63,107 nucleotides of DNA from Clostridia bacterium (lineage in GTDB: Bacteria > Bacillota > Clostridia > Lachnospirales > CAG-274), in assembly GCA_030524425.1 (NCBI GenBank), contig JAUNGN010000013.1, positions 1 to 63,107 on the forward strand, written 5' to 3'. Positions 32,700-40,671 of the stretch are shown one piece after another. The position numbers and the translations under genes are program-made. Numbering within the stretch: the first letter of the stretch is position 1; each line of letters starts with the position of its first letter. A model generated the notes under the pieces. That model ran no database searches. It was not told the DNA's origin and saw only the letters and a program-made list of their open reading frames with translations.

Positions 32700-33836
32700 A
32701 TGAAAAATATAGTATTTGAAAATGTCGTAAAGGCTTATGACAAAAATGTTATTGTTAAAAATCTGAATATGGAAATTAAGGAAGGGGAAAGGCTTATACT
32801 TCTTGGACCCTCAGGCTGTGGTAAATCTACAACTCTAAGAATGATTGCAGGTTTTGAAAAACTTACATCAGGTAAATTACATATGAACGGAAAGGTTGTA
32901 AATGATGTACCTTGCGGTGACAGGGGAGTTTCAATGGTTTTTCAGAACTATGCACTTTTTCCTCATATGACTGTAAGAGATAATATTATATATGGCTTAA
33001 AGGCTCATAAAATGAATTCTAAAGAAATTGAAGTCAGATTAGAAGAGGTTCTTGCAATGCTTGAATTAAAGGGACTTGAGGACAGAAAGCCAAAGGATTT
33101 ATCAGGAGGTCAGCGTCAGAGAGTTGCCCTTGCAAGAGCTGTCGTTAAGCGTTCCGATTACTTCCTTTTAGACGAGCCTCTTTCAAATCTTGATGCACAG
33201 TTAAGGCTGAGAGCCAGAAAGGAGCTTGTTAAAATACATGAAATTTATAATCAGACTTTGGTTTATGTAACCCATGACCAAATTGAAGCAATGACTGTTG
33301 GACAGAGAGTTGCCATTATGTATAAGGGAAAAATGGAAATGCTTGATGTTCCGTCAAATGTATATAACAGACCTGCAAGTATTTTTTGTGCACGTTTTAT
33401 AGGTTCACCATCTATGAATATTGTTGATGTTGATTATAATGCAGGCGTACTTAAACTTGGAAATCAGGAAATACAGCTTCCTGATATGTGGAATAAAATT
33501 GTAAACAAGCATGGAAAAGATAAGCTTTGTATCGGTGTTCGTCCGGAGCACGTTGTATTAAGCCGTGAAAAACAGGCGCATTCAATAGAGGGTCTTGTTA
33601 AATATGTTGAGGATTATGGTAATAACTATGGTGTTTATGTTCAGGTCAGGGGTGATAAAAATGAATTAATTGCCATAGCCGGCGAAAATATTCCTGCTCA
33701 GGGTGAAACCGTATACATAAATGTTGGTTTTGATAAAATTCATTTATTTGACAGAGAAACTGAAAAATCTCTTGGTTATCCTGTTGAACTTTACAATGTG
33801 AAGGCTGAACTTCCTGACAATTTTGCCTCTGAATAG
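32700..33836 (+). CDS. Carbohydrate ABC transporter ATPase (UgpC/MsmK type)
   Basis: 378 residues. Walker A GPSGCGKST, Q-loop FQNYALFPHMT, signature LSGGQRQR, Walker B YFLLDEPLSNLDA, switch THDQIEAMT; residues ~240-378 are the TOBE regulatory domain (CARFIGSPSMNIV; GVRPEHVVL). Many Gram-positive genomes share one such ATPase among several sugar importers; here it sits in the operon with its own permeases. Confidence 0.93.
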   Translation: MKNIVFENVVKAYDKNVIVKNLNMEIKEGERLILLGPSGCGKSTTLRMIAGFEKLTSGKLHMNGKVVNDVPCGDRGVSMVFQNYALFPHMTVRDNIIYGLKAHKMNSKEIEVRLEEVLAMLELKGLEDRKPKDLSGGQRQRVALARAVVKRSDYFLLDEPLSNLDAQLRLRARKELVKIHEIYNQTLVYVTHDQIEAMTVGQRVAIMYKGKMEMLDVPSNVYNRPASIFCARFIGSPSMNIVDVDYNAGVLKLGNQEIQLPDMWNKIVNKHGKDKLCIGVRPEHVVLSREKQAHSIEGLVKYVEDYGNNYGVYVQVRGDKNELIAIAGENIPAQGETVYINVGFDKIHLFDRETEKSLGYPVELYNVKAELPDNFASE

Positions 33837-33848
33837 GAGTGAAAATAT

Positions 33849-34640
33849 ATGGCATTATTTATAAGTACAAATATGTACGGCTTGGGAAAGCTTAAAAATA
33901 TAAAAAAATACTTAAACCTATACGGTGATAAGGTTGGGGTTGAAATACTTCCTCTGTTTCATAAGGATGGATATGAAGATGAGCTTAAAATGCAAATCTT
34001 TAGTCTTAAAAAAACAGCAGTGAGTTTTCACGGTCCTTATTATTGTGCGGAGCACTCTGCACCAAAGGGGAGTGAAGCATATGAAAAAACAATGGATATG
34101 GTAAAAACCACATTGGAGTATTGTAAGCTTTTAAACAGCCGATATATGGTTTTTCATCATAACAACTGTAAAGTAGATGATGATAAAAAATCCGAAATGA
34201 TTAAAATATCCTGTGACAATTACAGAGAAATTAATGAAATGTTTGCTCCGTATAATATTCCTGTTGTGGTTGAAAATGCAGGTGTTACAGACAGAGGAAA
34301 TATGCTTTTTAATCAAAATGAGTTTATAGAGCTTTGTAAAAAAGAGGGGTATAAGGTGCTTATAGACATTGGTCATGCAAATGCCAACGGCTGGGATTTA
34401 TACTATGTAATGGAAATGCTTAGGGAACAGATTGTTGCATATCATTTACATAACAATGACGGAGTCCATGACAGTCATTTAAGAATTCATAATGGTACTA
34501 TAGACTTTGAAAAATTTATGAGAGATGCAATTACTCTTACGCCTTCTGCTGATTTTATACTGGAGTACTGTATGGAAGCTGCTGACGATATTGAAGGAAT
34601 AAAGGCTGATATTGAAGAAATTCTTGCAAAGGCAAAATAA
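33849..34640 (+). CDS. TIM-barrel protein of the sugar phosphate isomerase/AP endonuclease 2 family
   Basis: 263 residues. The xylose isomerase-like TIM-barrel (AP2Ec) pattern shows in VSFHGPYYC, YMVFHHNNCK, VVVENAGV, VLIDIGHANANG and VAYHLHNNDGVHDSH, which together supply the His/Glu/Asp metal ligands. Family members isomerise or epimerise sugars or cleave phosphodiesters. It ends the carbohydrate uptake operon 12 bp after the ATPase, so it probably processes the imported compound, perhaps with the HAD phosphatase at 28684. Exact reaction unknown. Confidence 0.85.
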   Translation: MALFISTNMYGLGKLKNIKKYLNLYGDKVGVEILPLFHKDGYEDELKMQIFSLKKTAVSFHGPYYCAEHSAPKGSEAYEKTMDMVKTTLEYCKLLNSRYMVFHHNNCKVDDDKKSEMIKISCDNYREINEMFAPYNIPVVVENAGVTDRGNMLFNQNEFIELCKKEGYKVLIDIGHANANGWDLYYVMEMLREQIVAYHLHNNDGVHDSHLRIHNGTIDFEKFMRDAITLTPSADFILEYCMEAADDIEGIKADIEEILAKAK

Positions 34641-34642
34641 AG

Positions 34643-34677
34643 AAAACAGTCCCGAGCTTTGGCTTAGGGACTGTTTT
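34643..34677 (+). terminator. Terminator of the carbohydrate operon
   Basis: 11-bp perfect stem (AAAACAGTCCC at 34643-34653, GGGACTGTTTT at 34667-34677) with the T run forming part of the 3' arm. Confidence 0.8.
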
Positions 34678-34824
34678 ATGCTTATGTATATTTTATAACT
34701 TATACGAAGCAAAGGAAAGCTTGCTTTCGATTTGTGAGGATAAGTTACCGAGACGTCAGCCAAGTGCTATGTGAACGAAGTGAACATAGCAAAAAGAAGC
34801 ATTAGTCTCTTGTAATATTAATTA
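34678..34824. other. Structured intergenic segment between convergent genes
   Basis: No gene. Contains short hairpins: GAAAGC-TT-GCTTTC (about 34715-34730) and GCTATGT...ACATAGC (34766-34790), the latter with a GTGAACGAAGTGAAC interior. The composition (CCGAGACGTCAGCC) is richer in G+C than the surroundings. It looks like a decayed palindromic repeat of the kind scattered in Clostridia intergenic regions rather than a gene. Confidence 0.45.
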
Positions 34825-35997
34825 TTAGAAGTCAACTTCAGTACCGTAGTAGATGCAGGTAAACAATCTTTCCATAACCTCAGGAGTAATTTCTCTTGGG
34901 TTAGAACCTGTACAGGCATCGCCAACTGCATTCTTTGAAATTTCAGCAATCTTCTCTTTAAATTCTTCTTCAATAATACCAAATTCCTTAAGAGTTTTAG
35001 GAATGTTCATCTGCTTATTCATATCATCAATCTTATCACAAAGAGCCTGAACACATTCTGCATCAGTACCATCAATACCAATACTTCTTGCAATATCAGC
35101 ATATCTTGCTTCTGCACATTTAGCATTGTATTTGATTACATAAGGAAGATACATAGCATTAGCACAGCCGTGAGTAATATGACCTGTTGAGAATACAGCA
35201 CCTGTCTTATGAGCCATAGAGTGAACAATACCTAATAATGCATTACTAAATGCCTGACCTGCAAGGCACTGTGCGTAGTGCATCTGTTCTCTTGCTTCCA
35301 TATCACCGTTGAAAGAATTAATAAGATACATATTAACCATTTGAATAGCCTTAATAGCTAATGGATCGGTAAATGGTGAATTAAGAGTTGATACATAAGC
35401 CTCAATAGCGTGAGTAAGTGCATCCATACCTGTATAAGCAACTAACTTAGGAGGCATTGTTTCAGCTAAAGCAGGATCAACAATAGCAATATCCGGAGTG
35501 ATATTAAAGTCAGCTAACGGATACTTAATACCCTTTGAATAATCTGTAATAACAGAGAAAGCTGTAACTTCCGTTGCAGTACCTGATGTAGAAGGAATAG
35601 CAATAAACTTAGCCTTTTGTCTTAATTCAGGGAAGCTGAACGGAGTAATTAACTGCTCAAATGTACAGTCAGGGTATTCATAAAATGCCCACATAGCCTT
35701 TGCAGCATCAATAGGAGAACCTCCGCCTATTGCAACAATCCAGTCAGGCTCAAATTCTCTCATTGCAGCAGCACCCTTCATAACTGTTTCAACAGATGGG
35801 TCGGGTTCAACACCTTCAAAAAGCTGAACTTCCATACCTGCTTCCTTAAGGTTATTAACAACTTTGTCAAGGAATCCGAATCTCTTCATTGAGCCGCCGC
35901 CAACAACTACTATTGCTTTCTTGCCTTTAACAGTCTTTAAAACTTCAAGGGCGTCCTTGCCATAGTATAAATCTCTGGGTAAAGTAAATCTCATCAT
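34825..35997 (-). CDS. Iron-containing alcohol dehydrogenase
   Basis: 390 residues from the ATG at 35997, behind TGGAGG; the longer upstream Met is too close to the ribosome site. Group III Fe-ADH: NAD(P)-binding GGGSPIDAAKAMW (~residue 91), metal-binding Asp/His segments DALTHAIEAYVS and GIVHSMAHKTGAVFSTGHITHG (three His plus Asp bind Fe2+). Such enzymes reduce aldehydes to alcohols during fermentation and re-oxidise NAD(P)H. A perfect Rex-type operator lies 34 bp upstream of the start, which fits control by the NADH/NAD ratio. Confidence 0.92.
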   Translation of the reverse strand: MMRFTLPRDLYYGKDALEVLKTVKGKKAIVVVGGGSMKRFGFLDKVVNNLKEAGMEVQLFEGVEPDPSVETVMKGAAAMREFEPDWIVAIGGGSPIDAAKAMWAFYEYPDCTFEQLITPFSFPELRQKAKFIAIPSTSGTATEVTAFSVITDYSKGIKYPLADFNITPDIAIVDPALAETMPPKLVAYTGMDALTHAIEAYVSTLNSPFTDPLAIKAIQMVNMYLINSFNGDMEAREQMHYAQCLAGQAFSNALLGIVHSMAHKTGAVFSTGHITHGCANAMYLPYVIKYNAKCAEARYADIARSIGIDGTDAECVQALCDKIDDMNKQMNIPKTLKEFGIIEEEFKEKIAEISKNAVGDACTGSNPREITPEVMERLFTCIYYGTEVDF

Positions 35998-36030
35998 AAA
36001 GCATACCTCCAATAAATAAATAAGAAAATA

Positions 36031-36048
36031 TTGTTAATCTTTTAACAA
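36031..36048. promoter_or_regulatory. Rex-type operator
   Basis: TTGTTAA-TCTT-TTAACAA is an exact inverted repeat identical in form to the Rex (redox repressor) consensus TTGTTAA-N4-TTAACAA; flanking bases extend the dyad to 36027-36052. It lies 34 bp upstream of the iron alcohol dehydrogenase start on the minus strand. Rex binds when NADH is low and releases when NADH builds up. No rex gene is in the window. Confidence 0.8.
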
Positions 36049-36113
36049 TATTTATTATAACACGGCAATTATAAAAAATCAATAGAAAAAGATAAATTTT
36101 ACAAATATTTTTA

Positions 36114-36142
36114 TTGCAATTTATCTACATAAAAGTTATAAT
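36114..36142 (+). promoter_or_regulatory. Sigma-A promoter of the pot operon
   Basis: TTGCAA at 36114-36119, 17-bp spacer, TATAAT at 36137-36142. The ~105-nt leader to potA at 36250 contains a GCCG...CGGC dyad (about 36190-36217) that I cannot assign to a known riboswitch. Confidence 0.55.
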
Positions 36143-36249
36143 GTTTTTACGTTGTAATTAATTAAAATAATGTTTGAGTGACTAAGTGCAGCCGTTCTAA
36201 ACAAAATGTTTATCGGCTTCGCAAGACTATAATTTGTTTGGAGGTAGAA

Positions 36250-37827
36250 ATGAACAAACTTATTCAGTTTAAAAACATAGTTAAAGAATTTGACGGACAA
36301 ATAGTTTTAAAGGGTATTAACCTTGATATATACGAGAATGAATTTGTGACTTTGCTTGGCCCAAGCGGGTGCGGTAAAACCACACTTCTCAGAATTTTAG
36401 GAGGATTTCTTAGTCAGAATGAAGGTACCATTCTTTTTGATGGAAAGGATATTTCTGATTTGCCGCCATACAAAAGAGAACTGAATACGGTTTTTCAAAA
36501 GTATGCTCTTTTTCCTCATTTGAATGTTTATGATAATATTGCTTTTGGTCTTAAGCTGAAAAAAGAGCCAAAGGATATTATTGAACAGAAAGTTATGAGA
36601 ATGCTTAAGCTTGTCGGACTTGAGGATTTCGGCAAGAGAAGTGTTTCTGAAATGTCAGGCGGTCAGCAGCAGAGAGTTGCCATTGCAAGAGCTCTTGTTA
36701 ATGAGCCTAAGGTGCTTTTGCTTGACGAGCCTTTAGGTGCTCTTGACTTAAAGCTTAGAAAGGAAATGCAAAGAGAACTTAAGAAAATACAAAAGGAAGT
36801 AGGAATTACATTTATTTTTGTAACCCATGATCAGGAAGAAGCATTAACTATGTCTGATAAGATTGTAGTTATGAAAGACGGAGAAATTCAGCAGGCTGGT
36901 ACTCCGACTGATATATATAATGAGCCTGTTAACAGGTATGTTGCTAACTTTATTGGCGAAAGCAATATTATTGAAGGTATTATGAGAGATGACTATAAGG
37001 TTGCGTTTAACGGCAAGCTTTTTGAATGTGTAGACTTTGGATTTGATAAAAATGAAAGAGTTGATGTAGTCATAAGACCGGAGGATATTGACATAGTGCC
37101 TGTAAGTGAAGGTAAGATAACAGGTAAGGTTAAGTCTGTACTATTTAAGGGTGTTCATTATGAAACCATAGTTGAAGTAAGATCCGGCACAAGCATTACG
37201 GTTAAAATGAGAGTTGACGATGTTGAACCGGAAGTTAATGAATCTGCTGATGAAGCAATGACAGCAAATGACTTTTATCTTGATATAAGTGATATTGAAG
37301 AGGAGCTTACAAGAGCTGATATTATTGCAAGGGCTAATGCACAGGCGTGGAAAACCTCTGATGAGAGTCAGCTTGTTTCAATAACAAAGGTAGATTATGA
37401 AATTTTACCTGAAAAGGGCAGTTATCCTGTTACTTTTTCTACATCAGCAGGTACTATGAAAACTGTTCAGGCTATAGTTGCTGATGAAAATAAGGTTGAA
37501 GCAACTGAATATGATGAGATTATATATGCTGTTAATATTTATAAGGATATTGATGATATTAAGGAAAGTATGGCTCTTGAAACTGATCTTAAAACATGGG
37601 CTAATGCACAGGCGTGGACAAAGGATGGCTCCGAAAGCATTGATATTAATGATGTAGAGTATAATTTTGACCCTGAAAATATTGTTCCGGGGACTTATTA
37701 TATAACATTTAAAACTTTGGGTGCTGAGTACAAGATTGATACGACTGATAAATATGAGGTAGGGGACAGAGTAGGTCTTACGTTTACTCCCGATGATTTA
37801 CACATTATGTCTAAGGGAGGATTCTGA
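36250..37827 (+). CDS. potA: PotA-type spermidine/putrescine ABC ATPase with duplicated insertion
   Basis: 525 residues from ATG 36250 (TGGAGG upstream); the family is usually ~340-370. Residues 1-235 are a normal ATPase: Walker [52 protein letters not shown] sequence follows ([24 protein letters not shown]) and resumes at the C-terminus ([20 protein letters not shown]). Between, about residues 323-490 is an extra segment made of two related units, each with a D-I-x-D-I start, an ANAQAW motif (362-367 and 451-456) and a beta-rich Yx[12 protein letters not shown] end, resembling secreted Ig-like modules. First gene of potABCD. Confidence 0.88.
   Translation: MNKLIQFKNIVKEFDGQIVLKGINLDIYENEFVTLLGPSGCGKTTLLRILGGFLSQNEGTILFDGKDISDLPPYKRELNTVFQKYALFPHLNVYDNIAFGLKLKKEPKDIIEQKVMRMLKLVGLEDFGKRSVSEMSGGQQQRVAIARALVNEPKVLLLDEPLGALDLKLRKEMQRELKKIQKEVGITFIFVTHDQEEALTMSDKIVVMKDGEIQQAGTPTDIYNEPVNRYVANFIGESNIIEGIMRDDYKVAFNGKLFECVDFGFDKNERVDVVIRPEDIDIVPVSEGKITGKVKSVLFKGVHYETIVEVRSGTSITVKMRVDDVEPEVNESADEAMTANDFYLDISDIEEELTRADIIARANAQAWKTSDESQLVSITKVDYEILPEKGSYPVTFSTSAGTMKTVQAIVADENKVEATEYDEIIYAVNIYKDIDDIKESMALETDLKTWANAQAWTKDGSESIDINDVEYNFDPENIVPGTYYITFKTLGAEYKIDTTDKYEVGDRVGLTFTPDDLHIMSKGGF
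37333..37617 (+). repeat. Internal duplication in potA
   Basis: The 18-mer GCTAATGCACAGGCGTGG occurs at 37333-37350 and again, identical, at 37600-37617, 267 bp (89 codons) apart and in frame. The surrounding ~85-codon units are related at the protein level but diverged at DNA level, so the duplication is old with a conserved ANAQAW core. Confidence 0.8.
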
Positions 37828-37828
37828 T

Positions 37829-38668
37829 ATGAAAAATTTTAGAAGTATGGTATATCCATATATTATATGGTCGGCAGTTATGATTGTGATACCTATGCTT
37901 ATGATTATAATGTATGCTTTTACCAAAGAGGGTAATTCTGTAATGAATATTCGCTTTACTCTTGATAATTTTGCTTATTTTTTTCAGGATAAGGTTTTTA
38001 TTGATGTTTTAAAACGCTCTCTTATTATTGCGGTATTAACTACAATAATTTGTATACTTATTGGTTATCCTTCTGCTTATGTCATTGCTAAAATGAAGCC
38101 TAAGTCACAAATGGTAATGGTTCTTATGATTACTTTGCCGACATGGATTAATATGCTTGTAAGGACATATGCATGGAGAGGTATACTTGATAAAGGCGGA
38201 TTGATTAATTCAATACTGGGTATGTTTGGCATTGGCCCTGTTAAGCTTCTTGAAACTACATTTGCCGTAGTTTTGGGTATGGTTTATAACTTTATACCAT
38301 TTATGATTTTGCAGATTTACACTGCTTTAAGCAAAATGGACGAAAGTTACTTAGAGGCGGCAAATGATTTAGGTGCAAACAGGGTACAGGCATTTTTTAA
38401 AGTAACATTGCCTCTTTCGGTTCCGGGAATTATAAGCGGTATTACCCTTGTGTTTTTACCTGCGGTATCAAGTTTCTTTATTCCTAAGCTTTTGGGCGGC
38501 GGACAGTATGTACTGATAGGTAATGTTATTGAAACTCAGTTTTTGACTACGGGCAACTGGGGCTTTGGAAGCGCCATTTCCCTTATAATGGCTATAATAA
38601 TTATAATAGCCATGTATATTGCAAGACGTATAGATAAGCGTATCTCAGTAAAAGGAGGTAATGCTTAA
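37829..38668 (+). CDS. potB: Spermidine/putrescine ABC transporter permease
   Basis: 279 residues from ATG 37829 (GGGAGG upstream). Six membrane helices. PotB-type features: ITLPTWINMLVRTYAWRGIL in the second membrane region, the EAA loop EAANDLGANRVQAFFKVTLP, and IPKLLGGGQYVLIGNVIE near the end. Its ATG follows the potA stop directly and it ends on the first base of potC. Confidence 0.93.
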   Translation: MKNFRSMVYPYIIWSAVMIVIPMLMIIMYAFTKEGNSVMNIRFTLDNFAYFFQDKVFIDVLKRSLIIAVLTTIICILIGYPSAYVIAKMKPKSQMVMVLMITLPTWINMLVRTYAWRGILDKGGLINSILGMFGIGPVKLLETTFAVVLGMVYNFIPFMILQIYTALSKMDESYLEAANDLGANRVQAFFKVTLPLSVPGIISGITLVFLPAVSSFFIPKLLGGGQYVLIGNVIETQFLTTGNWGFGSAISLIMAIIIIIAMYIARRIDKRISVKGGNA

Positions 38669-39477
38669 TGAATAATAAAAAGGAAAGACATATATTTTCA
38701 AGGCTGCTCATAGGGCTGATAATGTTTTTTTTCTATCTGCCTATTGTTTATACAGTGATTTTCTCTTTTAATTCCTCAAAATCACTGAGTAAGTTCAGCG
38801 GGTTTTCACTGCAGTGGTATGAAAAGCTGTTTAACAATTCGGATATGATGGATTCAATATTTTATACGATTATCATTGCTGTTTTGGCTACGGTTATTTC
38901 AACCATAGCCGGTACAATCACTGCAATAGGTCTGTCAAAGTCCAACAGGGTTTTAAGGGGAATAGTTGAACAGGTAAATGATTTGCCTATTATGAATCCT
39001 GATATTGTAACTGCAATAGGACTGCTGATGTTTTTCAGTTCTCTTGCAATTAAAAAGGGATTTTTAACTCTTTTGCTTGCTCATATTATGTTTTGTATAC
39101 CCTTTGTAATTTTAAGTGTACTGCCTAAGCTGAGATCTCTTGATCCTAATATTCTTGATGCAGCTCTTGATTTGGGCTGTACTCCAAGACAGGCGCTTAC
39201 TAAAGTAATTGTGCCTCAGATTACATCCGGTATTATGGCAGGGGCATTAATTGCTTTTACAATGAGTTTTGACGATTTTGTTATTTCTTATTTTGTAACA
39301 GGCAATGGTGTAAATAATATTTCAATTATGATTTATACTATGGCTAAGAGAGTTAATCCTACCATTAATGCTGTTTCTGCATTGATTATTTTTATAATTA
39401 CAGTATTTTTAATTATTGCCAATATGGCACCGATTATAAAAGAAAAAAGAATAAAAAAGGAGAAATTGAGTAAATGA
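38668..39477 (+). CDS. potC: Spermidine/putrescine ABC transporter permease
   Basis: 269 residues with six membrane helices. PotC-type: FFFYLPIVYTVIFSFNSSKS at the N-terminus and the EAA loop DAALDLGCTPRQALTKVIVP; SFDDFVISYFVTG is the usual PotC signature. Overlaps potB by one base and potD by four, so translation is coupled. Confidence 0.93.
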   Translation: MNNKKERHIFSRLLIGLIMFFFYLPIVYTVIFSFNSSKSLSKFSGFSLQWYEKLFNNSDMMDSIFYTIIIAVLATVISTIAGTITAIGLSKSNRVLRGIVEQVNDLPIMNPDIVTAIGLLMFFSSLAIKKGFLTLLLAHIMFCIPFVILSVLPKLRSLDPNILDAALDLGCTPRQALTKVIVPQITSGIMAGALIAFTMSFDDFVISYFVTGNGVNNISIMIYTMAKRVNPTINAVSALIIFIITVFLIIANMAPIIKEKRIKKEKLSK

Positions 39478-40550
39478 AAAAATTAATTGCTTTATTATTG
39501 GGCTCTGCTTTGGTTTTGACAGGCTGCGGAGGTTCAGGTGCAACAAGTGAAGAGGCTGCTGCAAAGTATGGTTCAGCTGCTTTGAAGTTTTACAACTGGG
39601 GTGAATACATTGGCGACGATGTTATTTCCAACTTTGAAAAGGAATATGGCGTTGATGTAATATCTGAATATTTTGATTCAAATGAAGCGATGTATACAAA
39701 GCTTCAGGCAGGAGATACCTATGATGTTCTTGTGCCTTCCGACTATATGATTGAAAGACTTATTAATGAAGATATGTTGCAGCCTATTGACAAGAGTGTT
39801 GTTACAAATTTAGGAAATCTTGCAGAAGGTGTTAAAAACCTTGATTATGATCCTGACAATACGTACTCTGTGCCTTATTTTTGGGGTAATGTCGGTCTTG
39901 TATATAACAAGAACAATGTTTCAAAAGAGGATTTGGAAAATGAAGGCTACAATATACTTAAAAATCAGAAGTATAAGGGAAGCATTTATATTTATGACTC
40001 TCAGAGGGACGCCTTTATGGTAGCGTTAAAGGCTCTTGGCTATTCTATGAATACTGAAAATGAAGATGAAATAAATGATGCTTACGAGTGGTTAAAGGAA
40101 GTAAATAATACTATGGAGCCATCTTATGTAACCGACGAGGTTATTGACGCCATGGCAAACGGCAATAAGGATATTGCTGTTGTATATAGCGGTGATGCTG
40201 CTTATATTTTATCGCAGAATGAAGATATGGGTTTCTTTGCACCTAACGAGGGTACAAACCTTTGGAGTGATTCTATGGTTATTCCAAAGAATGCTGAAAA
40301 TCCAAAACTTGCAAATGAGTTTATTAATTATATTTTAACTTATGACCCCTCTTATTCAAATTCCTCTGCTGTAGGATATGCATCATCAAATGCTGAAGTT
40401 CTTGATGAAATGTCAAGTGAGGGCGGAGAGTATTTTGAAAATGAGGCTTATCTTCCAAGAGTGGGATATGAAAAGGATGAAATTTTTAAGGATAATGAAG
40501 TACTTAGAGTTAAGCTGTCTGAGCTTTGGGATAAGGTAAAAGCTGAGTAA
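39474..40550 (+). CDS. potD: Polyamine-binding lipoprotein
   Basis: 358 residues. Lipobox LTGC (Cys18). PotD/PotF features: LKFYNWGEYIGDDVISNFEK at the mature N-terminus, then DVLVPSDYMIERL and SVPYFWGNVGLVYN; the Trp, Asp and Tyr residues in these stretches line the polyamine pocket in the family. Binds spermidine/putrescine outside and delivers it to PotBC. Last gene of the operon. Confidence 0.93.
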   Translation: MKKLIALLLGSALVLTGCGGSGATSEEAAAKYGSAALKFYNWGEYIGDDVISNFEKEYGVDVISEYFDSNEAMYTKLQAGDTYDVLVPSDYMIERLINEDMLQPIDKSVVTNLGNLAEGVKNLDYDPDNTYSVPYFWGNVGLVYNKNNVSKEDLENEGYNILKNQKYKGSIYIYDSQRDAFMVALKALGYSMNTENEDEINDAYEWLKEVNNTMEPSYVTDEVIDAMANGNKDIAVVYSGDAAYILSQNEDMGFFAPNEGTNLWSDSMVIPKNAENPKLANEFINYILTYDPSYSNSSAVGYASSNAEVLDEMSSEGGEYFENEAYLPRVGYEKDEIFKDNEVLRVKLSELWDKVKAE

Positions 40551-40635
40551 ATCATTGCATATTATGTTAGTTATTTGGTCAATGGTTTTATATATTTTTA
40601 AGTTTATTTTTTGATATAAGCAGAATTTTATGTGT

Positions 40636-40665
40636 TAGGGCGGAGCTATTAACAGCTCCGCCCTA
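40636..40665. terminator. Hairpin between convergent potD and the 40672 gene
   Basis: 12-bp perfect G/C-rich stem (TAGGGCGGAGCT at 40636-40647, complement at 40654-40665) with a 6-nt loop. No strong T tract on either side, but the stem stability and position between two converging genes support a shared terminator. Confidence 0.6.
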
Positions 40666-40671
40666 AAAATA

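Noticed and set aside
36178..36249. A longer PotA start at 36178
   Set aside because: The added residues are unlike any PotA, lack a ribosome site, and overlap the promoter leader; TGGAGG sits just before ATG 36250.
36143..36249. A polyamine or other riboswitch in the potA leader
   Set aside because: Only a short GCCG/CGGC dyad is visible; it matches no riboswitch architecture I know.
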